Shown one piece after another: positions 7,428 through 15,706 of a stretch of DNA of 64,000 nucleotides. Made by a program: the position numbers and the translations under genes. A model generated the notes under the pieces. The model saw nothing but the letters and a program-made list of their open reading frames with translations, was not told where the DNA came from and ran no database searches. Position 1 is the stretch's first letter; every line of letters begins with the position of its first letter. This stretch comes from Capillimicrobium parvum (GTDB taxonomy: Bacteria > Actinomycetota > Thermoleophilia > Solirubrobacterales > Solirubrobacteraceae), in the NCBI RefSeq assembly GCF_021172045.1, contig NZ_CP087164.1, positions 1,736,001 to 1,800,000 on the forward strand. The letters are read 5' to 3'.

Positions 7428-9149
7428 ATGCGAGCACTCATCGCAGGCGGGGGCATGGGCGGGCTCATGACTGCCCTGGCCCTGCGGGAATCGGGCGTCT
7501 TCGACAGGATCGACGTCTTCGAGCAGACACCGATGCCCAGCACCGCAGGAGCGGGGCTGAACATCCCACCGAACGGCGCGCGGCTGTGCCGGTGGCTGGG
7601 CGTCGACCTGGACGGCGGCGACCCCAGGGGACCCGACGGAGCGATCGACGGCGGCCGGGCGGCGATCCTCGACGCGACGCGGATGATCTGGGACGACAAC
7701 TCCGTGTCGCGAAGGCCGCTCGACCACAACACGGCGGCCAACGACAACGCCGGCTTCCACCACATGCACCGCCTCGACCTGCTGATGTGCCTGTACAAGC
7801 GGGTCTTCGAGTTCGCGCCGGAGAGCGGCGTCAACTGCCCCATCCAGGTCCACATGGCCAAGCGACTGGCGGACGTCAGTCAGGATGAGAACGCCGTGAC
7901 CGTGACGTTCTCCGACGGCACAACGGAGACCGGCGACCTCCTGGTCGGTGCGGACGGCGTCAACTCGCAGGTGCTGGAGGCGGTCTGGCCGGGCGTGTCG
8001 AACAAGCGCTGGACCGAGGTCACGGTCTACCGCGGTCTTGTCCCGAAGGACAAGGTCGCCACCGCCCGCAAGCTCGACGGCAGCCCGCTCGACCACAACC
8101 CCATCGACTCGTCCTCGATGGACAGCCGCGACCACCCGTACGCGCAGAGCATGACGTACTGGGTGCGTGGCCACGAACTGCTCAACGTGTGGCTGGCCTA
8201 CTACGAGCCCAACTCCGAGGAGTTCGAGGGCGACGAGGGCGACTGGTTCCCCGTCGAGCACGAGGAGATGCTCGGAAACATGAGCAAGGCGTTCGGCGAC
8301 GACCCCCGTCTCGGCGACGTCCTCGCGCTCGCCAGCCTGATCGAGCGGCCGACGAAGTGGGGGCTCTACGACCGCGACGCGCTCGAGAACTGGACCGAGG
8401 GTCGCGTGTGCCTGCTGGGCGACGCCGCTCACCCGATGCTGCCGACCTACGGCCAGGGTGCCGCCCAGGCCTTCGAGGACGCCGCGGCCCTGGGCAAGTG
8501 CTTCGAACTGCACGGCGCCGACATCTACAGCGCGCTGCTGCACTACGAGCGCGTCCGCTACTACCGCGCCACGCGCTTCCAGTTCGCGTCGAAGTTCCTC
8601 TTTAAGCACCTCGAGCCGGAGGACTCACCCCAACGCCGGCAGATCCTCAAGGCGCTCGACGAGCGCGACTACCCCGTGTTCGATCACACGGAGCGCGCGG
8701 GCAGCGACGACTCGTGGATCTACGCGTTCGACGCCCGCAACATCGGCGACAAGCTGCCGATCAAGAAGCTCGGACCGTGGGACTTCCGCTCGCGCGAGAT
8801 CGCGCTCGACGCCCGTAAGCAGGTCGCCCGCAGCCTCTGGAAGCCGGAGAAGCCGCTGACGGGCGACCGGCCCGTCACGCGCGAGGAGCTCGCCCAGCAC
8901 GCGACGTTCGACGATTGCTGGGTGGTCATCCGCGGCAACGTCTACGACTTCACCGAGTGGAAGGACCACCACCCCGGCGGTCCGTTCGTCGCCCGGATGT
9001 ACGGCGGCAAGGACGCCACGGCGGAGTTCGGCGACTTCCACAGCCCGCTCGCCGAGCGGCACATGGAGCACTTCTGCGTGGGGCCGCTGGTCGGAGCCCC
9101 CGCCGAGCGCGCCGGCGACGCCGTCGAGGTCGAGCCGGCCAGGACCTGA
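7428..9149 (+). CDS. FAD-dependent aromatic-type monooxygenase fused to a C-terminal cytochrome b5 domain
   Basis: This protein has about 573 residues. The N-terminal part is a class A flavin monooxygenase: GGGMGG FAD fingerprint (residues 8-13), LLVGADGVNSQ (about 170-180) and the second FAD motif LLGDAAHPMLPTYGQGAAQA (about 329-348). Residues about 483-556 form a cytochrome b5-like haem domain with the axial ligands in HHPGG (H515) and DFHS (H538). The haem could feed electrons to the flavin, replacing or assisting NAD(P)H; that is inference. GGAGGGAG at 7417-7424 gives good spacing for the ATG at 7428; the ATG at 7425 is too close. It follows the mft operon after 264 bp on the same strand. 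Confidence 0.9.
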   Translation: MRALIAGGGMGGLMTALALRESGVFDRIDVFEQTPMPSTAGAGLNIPPNGARLCRWLGVDLDGGDPRGPDGAIDGGRAAILDATRMIWDDNSVSRRPLDHNTAANDNAGFHHMHRLDLLMCLYKRVFEFAPESGVNCPIQVHMAKRLADVSQDENAVTVTFSDGTTETGDLLVGADGVNSQVLEAVWPGVSNKRWTEVTVYRGLVPKDKVATARKLDGSPLDHNPIDSSSMDSRDHPYAQSMTYWVRGHELLNVWLAYYEPNSEEFEGDEGDWFPVEHEEMLGNMSKAFGDDPRLGDVLALASLIERPTKWGLYDRDALENWTEGRVCLLGDAAHPMLPTYGQGAAQAFEDAAALGKCFELHGADIYSALLHYERVRYYRATRFQFASKFLFKHLEPEDSPQRRQILKALDERDYPVFDHTERAGSDDSWIYAFDARNIGDKLPIKKLGPWDFRSREIALDARKQVARSLWKPEKPLTGDRPVTREELAQHATFDDCWVVIRGNVYDFTEWKDHHPGGPFVARMYGGKDATAEFGDFHSPLAERHMEHFCVGPLVGAPAERAGDAVEVEPART

Positions 9150-9165
9150 CCGGGCTACGCAACTG

Positions 9166-9206
9166 TGGTGCGGCGGCCTCTCGCTTCATGAGACGCCGCC
9201 GCACCA
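9166..9206 (+). terminator. Strong hairpin downstream of the monooxygenase gene
   Basis: TGGTGCGGCGGC (9166-9177) and GCCGCCGCACCA (9195-9206) form a perfect 12-bp stem with a 17-nt loop, 17 bp after the stop codon. There is no T-run after it, so it may act as a GC-type terminator or an mRNA-stabilising hairpin. Confidence 0.55.
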
Positions 9207-9486
9207 TGATCTGCCGACAGGTCCTCAACGCTCCGGGCATTCCCCACCCGACGCCGATCCCGACTCGGACGAGCACGAGCTTGCCCCGATCGTCGTCGCC
9301 GATCAGCACTGTCTGCCCATCGGACCGCGTCGCGCGTTGGCGTGACACTTCATCCGGTGTCTCCTTGGTGCTGACGTCTCGCAACGCCCAGCCTCCAGGG
9401 AAGCCGACGGCGCATCTCGGTGTGCAAACTGTCGTCGATCATGCTCGCGGCCTTCCGTCGCTTGATGTGGTCCGTCCTTGACGGCA
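9207..9486. other. Intergenic stretch, no supported gene
   Basis: Short frames cross this stretch on both strands, but none has a start with a ribosome-binding site, a recognisable motif or a coding-like composition. It lies between the monooxygenase hairpin and the recombinase remnant and may be decayed element DNA. Confidence 0.5.
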
Positions 9487-9672
9487 TTAACGGCGGGCCA
9501 CGCGGAGTTGCTGCGACCGCGGCCGGGCCGTCCCCGGTGACAGTCGCGCCCAACCCTCGGTGAAGAGGCCGCCTGCGCGGGCGATCGCTTCCTCGGTTTC
9601 CGCCGCGGCGGATCGCATGCGGATCTCTTCGAGGTGCGCGTAGATGCGCTTGGTCGTGGTGATCTGGGCATC
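9487..9672 (-). pseudogene. C-terminal remnant of a tyrosine recombinase (older integration event)
   Basis: The minus-strand frame gives 61 codons: DAQITTTKRIYAHLEEIRMR and then AAAETEEAIARAGGLF, ending in TAA at 9489-9487. This is the end of a phage-type integrase: the helix after the catalytic HxLGH region, with the nucleophilic Tyr in KRIYAHL. Everything N-terminal, including the Arg/His box, is missing; the upstream side runs into a terminator and the tRNA fragment at 9719. It differs from the integrase at 26787-27883 (TTERFYGHLE there), so it comes from a different element that used the same tRNA. Confidence 0.8.
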
Positions 9673-9690
9673 TTCGGGTCCGGAAACAAG

Positions 9691-9712
9691 AAACCCCGCC
9701 GTAGCGGGGCTT
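9691..9712 (-). terminator. Rho-independent terminator copy after the tRNA-Leu 3' fragment
   Basis: On the minus strand GCCCCGCTACGGCGGGGTTTCTT forms a GC-rich hairpin followed by a T-rich tract, directly downstream of the tRNA 3' fragment. It parallels the terminator after the intact tRNA at 27981-28008, though the sequence differs. Confidence 0.7.
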
Positions 9713-9718
9713 CACCAG

Positions 9719-9771
9719 TGCGCCGGAGAGGACTCGAACCTCCACGAGCTATTCGCTCACAAGGCCCTCAA
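9719..9771 (-). repeat. Left attachment repeat: 3' half of tRNA-Leu
   Basis: These 53 bp are identical to 28014-28066 and correspond to the tRNA-Leu from the anticodon loop through the variable arm, T arm, acceptor 3' strand and discriminator. Beyond 9771 the match stops at once, so there is no 5' half here. This is the displaced att copy left by integration into a tRNA 3' end. Confidence 0.95.
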
Positions 9772-9860
9772 TGAGGCTCCGTAGCTGTCAGACCGCTCTT
9801 TTCCAAGCATACATCGGGCGTCATGTCCGCGGATCTGGACGATTCGGACGCATCTGGTGA

Positions 9861-9889
9861 GAAGTTCGTTCTCAAACCCTTCTCACGTC
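9861..9889 (+). repeat. Left copy of a paired TTCTCA motif, possible integrase arm site
   Basis: GTTCGTTCTCAAA (9864-9876) followed by CCCTTCTCACG closely matches GTTTGTTCTCAAA plus GGCGTTCTCACA at 27906-27930, in the same orientation. The two copies lie about 90-160 bp inside the two att repeats, where recombinase arm-binding sites are expected. Confidence 0.5.
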
Positions 9890-9971
9890 GCGCACGAAGG
9901 TCGCCCAAGGCTAAGGCTCCGTGCGTGAGAGTCGTGCGGTCTAGGACGTTGAACTCGCGCCGACTGTCCCG

Positions 9972-12146
9972 TTACGCGGCGGGGAAGGCGAAGCGCTCGA
10001 CCTCTGTGGCGAATGCGGTGAGCGGTTGAGGGATCCGGTCGAGTGTCCGCATCAGCGCAGCGATTCTCTTGTAGGTGGTGGCGTGGTTCGGCACGTCGTA
10101 CCGGTCCTCGTAGAAGCGCTTGCGATTCCCGTTGTCTCTTCGATTACGCTGCCACTCTTCCGACGCCATGCCGTGGCCCGGGTACTTCGGAAACTGATCC
10201 CTGAGGACCTCCTCGTCGAGTGCGTCGAAGATGTCGTCGACGGGAAGGGCGAACGGCTGAACGGTGCGGTCGTTGACTGCCGCGTTCTGCAGCAGCGACG
10301 CCATTGCGTTGAGTTCGGTGTCTCGCGACCGCAACGACTCCTGCCGGAAGTCTGCGTCGTCGAGAAGTCGCTGAATGACGGCTGGCTCCAGCTTGTCAAA
10401 GACGACCGCCAGCCGTGCGCGCGTGAACTTCACGAGCACCTCGTGCTCGACGATCTGCGCATGCCGCCCGACGCCGGCGATGGGCACGGTGACGATCCCG
10501 GCGCGGTGGAAACGGCTGCCGAACAGTTCGTCGAGGACGACTTGGTCATGGCGGCCCTCCACGAACAGGATGACCTCGATGTTCGTGAGTAACTCGCCAC
10601 GGTCAAGTCCCATGTCCTCGGCAACATCTGAGTACGCGGTCAGCTCGTCTGGCGAGAACGGGATCAGCTCGGACCGGCCACTGAAGGTGCGACGAACATG
10701 CACGAACCGCGTGTCCGACCCAGCACTCAAGAAGGCGTGCGCGTGCGTGGCGATGAGTCCCTGCGATCCGCGCGTCCTCAGCAGATCGATCAGCCAGCGA
10801 GCCGCAGCGCGTTGGAGCCTTGGGTTCAGATGACGCTCGGGCTCGTCGAGCAGATACAGACGAGGCCGAACGGCAGAGACGCGCTGAACGAGCTTCGGTG
10901 CCGGCTCGTTCTCGTCGCGCCATGGGCTATCTACGCCGCTGGCCAGAGCAAACGCGGCGCCTAGCGTCCGCTGGAAGGGCGGGTCCACCGCCTTGCTGGC
11001 GGCTTCGTCCAGCAGTCGCAGGTATCGATCGATCGTCGCTGACCCGGCCGGACGGCGGTTGTAGACGACAGCCTCGATCTCGAACAGGGCGTGGCGCAGT
11101 CCCAGCTCTGCCCGCCTCATCGCGTCAGCCGCCTCCAGGAGAGCGATCTCGGCCCATAGCCGTAGGCCGTCGGCGACCGAGCTGTGGTCGTAGACGGATC
11201 CGTCAGCAGCCGAGACGAGCGACACGACCACGGGGTCGTCCTCTCGCCACCGCAGCAGGTCTTGAGGCTTCACCTCAAGCTGGTAGCGCTCCTTCAAGAA
11301 GTCGGGTGCCAGACTGGTCGCCAGCTCGCTCAGGTGTCGGCAGCCAGCGAGCGCGAGCGGTCGACAGGCGACGGACCCTTCGTCTCGCACGGTCCAGAGG
11401 GTCTCTGGGGCCGGTCGGTCCTCCACGCGGCGGGCGAAGCTCTCCGCGATGTCGATCCAGTCGTCAACGCCTTCGACCTCTTGCCAGGCGTCACGCAGCC
11501 ACTCGAGTGCGGACTTGGTTGACATGGCCCAGAGCACGTGCGCCAGCCACCCTTCCAGCGCGTCGGCGAGCTGCTGGCGCAGCCACCCCGGATCGGTGCT
11601 CGGGACGTGTACCGGCATGGGAAGCGCAGGGAGGTCGATGGTGCCGATCCGTGTCGCCCGTTCGCTGAATCCGCTGAAGGAGTGAGCGCCGGCGAGCGGA
11701 CCTATGTCATGCAACCAGCTGACCAGGAGACCTGGCCGCCCAGTCGGCGGCTTGCCGCACCAGTCGTCGAGCGCCTCCAGGGCGAAGACCGACGAGCGTG
11801 AGAGCGCCGCGCGATGCGATGGATCCGCCATGGCAAGCCAGGCGGAACGGCCGTCCGGGGTGCTGGGCGGCCCGTCATCGTCCTCGTCGAGCTGCCGCGC
11901 ATAGGTGGCGTTCAGGAGCTGCTCGGTGTCCTCAGCCTCGAGCTGGACCGTGAAGCGGTGCTCTCGACGTGCTGGCCGGCCCTCGATGAGGTCGTCAAGC
12001 GAGCGGGCCCCGTTGGCGATGGTGCTCAGCAGCCGGGACTTGCCGACATCGTTGGGACCGAACAGGACTGTGACGTCCCCTAGGGCGATGAAGCCGCTCG
12101 CGACCGGGGCGTCGGCGCCGGCGAACTCGTAGGCGACTAGGCGCAT
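9972..12146 (-). CDS. AAA ATPase with TOPRIM-like domain (OLD-family-like putative nuclease)
   Basis: This 724-residue protein has an ABC/SMC-type ATPase half with Walker A GPNDVGKS (about residues 30-37), Walker B in LYLLDEPERHLNP and a switch His in IATHAHAFL. A C-terminal region starts ILFVEGRHDQVVLDELF, which looks like the TOPRIM Glu motif, and continues to LAVVFDKLEP. OLD nucleases cut DNA in phage defence. The usual TOPRIM DxD is not obvious (VFDKLE), so nuclease activity is uncertain. It lies 88 bp downstream of the endonuclease gene on the same strand, probably in one operon. There is no UvrD-like partner beside it, so it is not a standard Gabija pair. Confidence 0.75.
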   Translation of the reverse strand: MRLVAYEFAGADAPVASGFIALGDVTVLFGPNDVGKSRLLSTIANGARSLDDLIEGRPARREHRFTVQLEAEDTEQLLNATYARQLDEDDDGPPSTPDGRSAWLAMADPSHRAALSRSSVFALEALDDWCGKPPTGRPGLLVSWLHDIGPLAGAHSFSGFSERATRIGTIDLPALPMPVHVPSTDPGWLRQQLADALEGWLAHVLWAMSTKSALEWLRDAWQEVEGVDDWIDIAESFARRVEDRPAPETLWTVRDEGSVACRPLALAGCRHLSELATSLAPDFLKERYQLEVKPQDLLRWREDDPVVVSLVSAADGSVYDHSSVADGLRLWAEIALLEAADAMRRAELGLRHALFEIEAVVYNRRPAGSATIDRYLRLLDEAASKAVDPPFQRTLGAAFALASGVDSPWRDENEPAPKLVQRVSAVRPRLYLLDEPERHLNPRLQRAAARWLIDLLRTRGSQGLIATHAHAFLSAGSDTRFVHVRRTFSGRSELIPFSPDELTAYSDVAEDMGLDRGELLTNIEVILFVEGRHDQVVLDELFGSRFHRAGIVTVPIAGVGRHAQIVEHEVLVKFTRARLAVVFDKLEPAVIQRLLDDADFRQESLRSRDTELNAMASLLQNAAVNDRTVQPFALPVDDIFDALDEEVLRDQFPKYPGHGMASEEWQRNRRDNGNRKRFYEDRYDVPNHATTYKRIAALMRTLDRIPQPLTAFATEVERFAFPAA

Positions 12147-12234
12147 CGGGAGAGTGCATCAGGTCGGGCGCTGCTGTCCAAGCCGACGGGCGATGCGACC
12201 TGCAGCTCCAGGGCGACAGCAGGCCTGGGCCGGG

Positions 12235-13449
12235 TCACGCCGCTGGGGTGGTGGCCGCTTGGTATCCCAGCGGGAACGTCGCTGCAAGCCATTCGTGCAC
12301 CGCCTCGGGTGAGGCCTTTCCGTTCTCCTTCAGAAGCTCGGCGATGTCGCGACCGGCGATGACGATGACGGGCTGGTTGTCCTCGTGGATCTCGCGCGAC
12401 GGGTCGGGCCCGACGTATGACGTGGTGACGAAGACGCCGAAGTGCCGGTTCCTGAGGCGGGAGATTAGCCGTGACGTGGACGCGACTCCGCAGCCCTTGG
12501 AGGGCTCGAAGCACTTCGCCTCAAGGCTGAAGTCGAGTGGGACCTTTGCCTGGGGCGGACCAACGAACATCTTGCCGAACGCGTCCCTCCCCGAGTCTCG
12601 ACTGCGGCGGGTTGCCTCGACGGAGACGTCTTCCTTGGCGGCCATCTTCCAGAGTTCGATCGCAAGCGCCTCGAAGGCGTGCGGATCGGGCTTGAAGTAC
12701 TCGTAGACGGCTTGGACAAGCGCCGCGTCCTGGGTCGTCTGGGGTCGTTGCTCCGCCGTGGTTCGGTACGGCAGCGTGCTTGGGGACTCGAGAGGTCTGT
12801 ACGTGCCTATCTCCACCCACTCGCGGAACGGTCCTGGACAGTGCTCGCCGAGGGGGTCGCCCTCCTTGAGCTCCGTGATCCAGGCGCGCGGGACGGTCGC
12901 GACGTCGAGGATCGTGAAGACCGCCTTGTAGTTCTGGAAGCGCTCGCCGGCCGTCGACCGCCAGACCGCGACGAGATCATCAAGGGGCGCGACGTCCGCG
13001 GCCCCTGGGACGGCGAGGCCAAGGAACTTGACATGTCGCCCCGGGCCTCGCTGTGCCTTCTGAAAGACGAGGAACGGAGGTACCACGCCGCGTTGCGGCG
13101 TGGCTGCGTGGATCGACTCGAAGACAAATCGCAGCAGCTCGTTCCCGCCTCGCTGTGTCGCGTGCAGAGGCGAGCCGGGCTTCTTGTTGTCGCCGTAGTA
13201 GGTGAAGAGCCCGGTGTTAATGTCGAGCCGGTCCGGCCAGTCGGGATCGGCCGCAGATGTGTAGAGAGCGGCCAGGCGATAGGTGTGCGAGTTTCGCTCG
13301 CCCTTGAATCGGAAGCCTCCTTGGTTCCCGACGGGCAGCAGCCTTGCAAGTGGGTCGTCGGACGCGTTGCCCTGCTCGCCGCCCTCGTAGACGGCATTCA
13401 CGACAAGGTCGGCGTTGGCGAGGTCCGTGAAAGCAACGCGTTCGGTCAT
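12235..13449 (-). CDS. Modification-dependent restriction endonuclease, AspBHI-like N-terminus with Mrr-type catalytic domain
   Basis: This protein has about 404 residues. The N-terminal half (LLPVGNQGGFRFKG, DINTGLFTYYGDNKKPG, RGGNELLRFVF, VPPFLVFQKA) resembles the AspBHI/MspJI-type domain that reads 5-methylcytosine. The C-terminal part has a PD-(D/E)xK core, VPLDFSLEAKCF, with Asp, Glu and Lys in place, then a Ser/Arg-rich helix as in Mrr-like nucleases. The ATG at 13449 has a GAGGGA ribosome-binding site; a longer frame to 13677 lacks one and reads like non-coding sequence. It is predicted to cut cytosine-modified foreign DNA. It diverges from the helicase operon across 181 bp. Confidence 0.75.
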   Translation of the reverse strand: MTERVAFTDLANADLVVNAVYEGGEQGNASDDPLARLLPVGNQGGFRFKGERNSHTYRLAALYTSAADPDWPDRLDINTGLFTYYGDNKKPGSPLHATQRGGNELLRFVFESIHAATPQRGVVPPFLVFQKAQRGPGRHVKFLGLAVPGAADVAPLDDLVAVWRSTAGERFQNYKAVFTILDVATVPRAWITELKEGDPLGEHCPGPFREWVEIGTYRPLESPSTLPYRTTAEQRPQTTQDAALVQAVYEYFKPDPHAFEALAIELWKMAAKEDVSVEATRRSRDSGRDAFGKMFVGPPQAKVPLDFSLEAKCFEPSKGCGVASTSRLISRLRNRHFGVFVTTSYVGPDPSREIHEDNQPVIVIAGRDIAELLKENGKASPEAVHEWLAATFPLGYQAATTPAA

Positions 13450-13630
13450 GGGCCCAGTATCCCTCGACGGTGGCCGATGCCGACTCGTCGCAGGCCCCGC
13501 GTTCGAGCGCGGAGGTCCGGCGAGTCGCCGATGCTCAAAGTAACCTTGCGCGATCGAAGGGGCTGCGCGCGTTCGGGGACCGGCGGTTGCCGTGTCAAGA
13601 GTCTTGCGCGGCTGTCGATCCGTCACTGAG

Positions 13631-15706
13631 ATGAGCGAACACGGAGCGAGCGACTGGGGTTCAGCCGAGTGGTGCACGGCACTGGCTGAGCACTTCTTCC
13701 GGCCCGACGTGGCTCAGCTGCCCGTCCTGTTCTTCGTGGACGAGGACCTCCTTGCGGCGCTGCATCCCAGCGGCCGCCGGGATGCGGCCGTGGCGTGCCT
13801 CGGTCGCGCGGTCCGCTCCGGCCTAGCGGGTCCGGAGCCTCGCGGGTACTTCGACGGTTTCGAGCGACGTGGCCGGCAGTGGAAGCTCAGGGGCGCCGAC
13901 GGGGCGCCCCCGTTCCTGCACCTGCTTGCGCTGTGCGTCCTTGCCGCAACCCGGATGGGAACCGGGTCGGTAGCGGCCACGAACTACCGGCATCACCTTT
14001 GTGCGCTGCTGGAGCTGGACGATGCGCACATGCCGGCGGGGTTTCGGGACTCGCTGTACTACCTGTGGGAGACCCTCACATGGTGGTTGGACGTGCACCT
14101 CGGCGGCGCGCTGGGGCTCTCGACGATCGTCGAGGACAAGCACTACACGCACATCGGCTATCCGATCTCGCAGACGCTCTTTCGCAGCGCTGACTCGCTC
14201 AAGCTGGATGACTTCTTCCGCTGGATCGCCCTGCGGCCCGGCGAGGCGTTAGACGAGGATGTCCTTGCTGCGCACTTCCGAGCATGGGCGCCAGGCCGCG
14301 GCCTCAGCGCGGGTGCGCTGCGCATGGTCTCCGAGGAGCAGTTCGGCGCGACGATCGCGCGCATCCTGGGCGGATTCGCGCGCACGTGGGATGGCACCGC
14401 CTCGCGAGCGGGCAACGAGCGGCGTGCGGTGCTGCGCGTGGTGATCAGCGCATACCCTCGTGTGTCGGTCAGCCTCATGGCGGAGCAGCCGGATGGCTTC
14501 CCGACTCGACTGCAAGGCCCCTTCGCTGGGCGCACGGTCACGGCCATGGCGCAGGACGGCGTCTTCACCCTGTCAGGCAGCGTCGAGGGCCGCATGCTCC
14601 TCAGGGGTCTCGTGCTCGGCTCGGGCGATGCTCGTCTGGTCCTGGCGGGCGGCGAGGTTCACGTGCTGCAGCTCGACCCAGAGCTCGGTGGCTGGGCCAC
14701 CACCTCATCCATTGAGCCGGGCGTGCGCCATTGGCTGCTCGTGTCGCCATCGCAGTCAGATGACGTCTTGGCGCAGATCGGACGCTGCGCGCAGGAGCGG
14801 GGAGTCGAGACGGACGCTCCTGGAGCGCTGCGCGGGTGGACCATCGTCCGCAACGTGGTCTTCGACGACGCGGCGGCCCTCAGCGGTGTCTTGTCGAGTC
14901 AACGCCCGACCAACCGCCATCGCCTCACGCTGCGCGGCGGCTTGCCGCTGCGGGCGACAAGCTCCTACCTCGCGGGCGGCGCCCCGGACCTGTGGCTGCC
15001 CGTCGCGCCGAACGATGAGCCGGCGCTGACGCCACTGCTCGATGGGGATCGGCTCGACGTTCGAGGCGAGCAGGTCCGACTTGCGGATGTGATCGACGCG
15101 TCTGACAGCTCGACGCACGTGGTGAGCTGGGCCGGCACGACCCGGAGGTTCACGACGGTGGCATCGGCTGTGCGGTCGCCCCCGCCGACGCAGGTACCGG
15201 CGCACGGCGTGCAGGTCGACACTGACGGCAAGGTCACTGCGCATGAGCCACCGACGATCGATCCGAGCCTTGACGTCCGAATTCAAGGCGCTGTGGTCGA
15301 AGGGCCTGCCGTCCGGCCGCGGCCAGCACCCGTCCTGCTCCATCGCGGTGCCCAGCGGGCCTGGCTCCTAGGGTGCCATCCGGGCCAGGTCGACGAGGTT
15401 CAACCGCCGCGAACCCCAGCATGGCTGACGCGCGCGGGGTTGACGGACCGTCTCTACGAGGCGAGGGCGGCATTCGACGTGGCCTGGCTGGTTCAGCGGT
15501 GGACGCTCGCGCCTGCGCTCCGCATCCGGGCCGTGCTGGACGAAATGCCCAGCGAGGACGTTGGCGAGTCGGCGGAAGCTGTGGCGCTGTGGGCCCGTCT
15601 CCTGCTCAACGCGACGCTCATCGTGCGCGATGACGGCGCGCCGGAGCGTCTGGATCTGTACCGCGTCCTGGCCGACAGGATCTCGGACGACGCAGGCGTG
15701 GCATGA
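13631..15706 (+). CDS. Unrecognised large subunit, first gene of the DUF1998-helicase defence operon
   Basis: This soluble protein of about 691 residues has no transmembrane segment or enzyme motif that I recognise. The first ~250 residues are helical and rich in W, L and H (LLALCVLAATRMGTGSVAAT, FRDSLYYLWETLTWWLDVHL). The middle is beta-rich with many G/V/L repeats, as in a sandwich or barrel (FTLSGSVEGRMLLRGLVLGS). ATG 13631 is preferred; a GTG at 13592 is possible. The end overlaps the next gene by 4 bp (ATGA), so it is co-translated with the helicase partners. It could be a targeting or scaffold subunit, comparable in position to the unassigned Dru proteins; this is inference. Confidence 0.8.
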   Translation: MSEHGASDWGSAEWCTALAEHFFRPDVAQLPVLFFVDEDLLAALHPSGRRDAAVACLGRAVRSGLAGPEPRGYFDGFERRGRQWKLRGADGAPPFLHLLALCVLAATRMGTGSVAATNYRHHLCALLELDDAHMPAGFRDSLYYLWETLTWWLDVHLGGALGLSTIVEDKHYTHIGYPISQTLFRSADSLKLDDFFRWIALRPGEALDEDVLAAHFRAWAPGRGLSAGALRMVSEEQFGATIARILGGFARTWDGTASRAGNERRAVLRVVISAYPRVSVSLMAEQPDGFPTRLQGPFAGRTVTAMAQDGVFTLSGSVEGRMLLRGLVLGSGDARLVLAGGEVHVLQLDPELGGWATTSSIEPGVRHWLLVSPSQSDDVLAQIGRCAQERGVETDAPGALRGWTIVRNVVFDDAAALSGVLSSQRPTNRHRLTLRGGLPLRATSSYLAGGAPDLWLPVAPNDEPALTPLLDGDRLDVRGEQVRLADVIDASDSSTHVVSWAGTTRRFTTVASAVRSPPPTQVPAHGVQVDTDGKVTAHEPPTIDPSLDVRIQGAVVEGPAVRPRPAPVLLHRGAQRAWLLGCHPGQVDEVQPPRTPAWLTRAGLTDRLYEARAAFDVAWLVQRWTLAPALRIRAVLDEMPSEDVGESAEAVALWARLLLNATLIVRDDGAPERLDLYRVLADRISDDAGVA

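Noticed and set aside
9350-9745. A 131-codon minus-strand frame starting inside the tRNA fragment
   Set aside because: It reads through the tRNA copy and the terminator and is out of frame with the recombinase relic.
9972-12146. Gabija GajA
   Set aside because: No GajB-like UvrD helicase is adjacent, and the TOPRIM acid pair is not clear.
13450-13677. N-terminal extension of the restriction endonuclease to 13677
   Set aside because: The added 76 residues are Arg/Pro-rich and run into the next operon's start; ATG 13449 has a ribosome-binding site.
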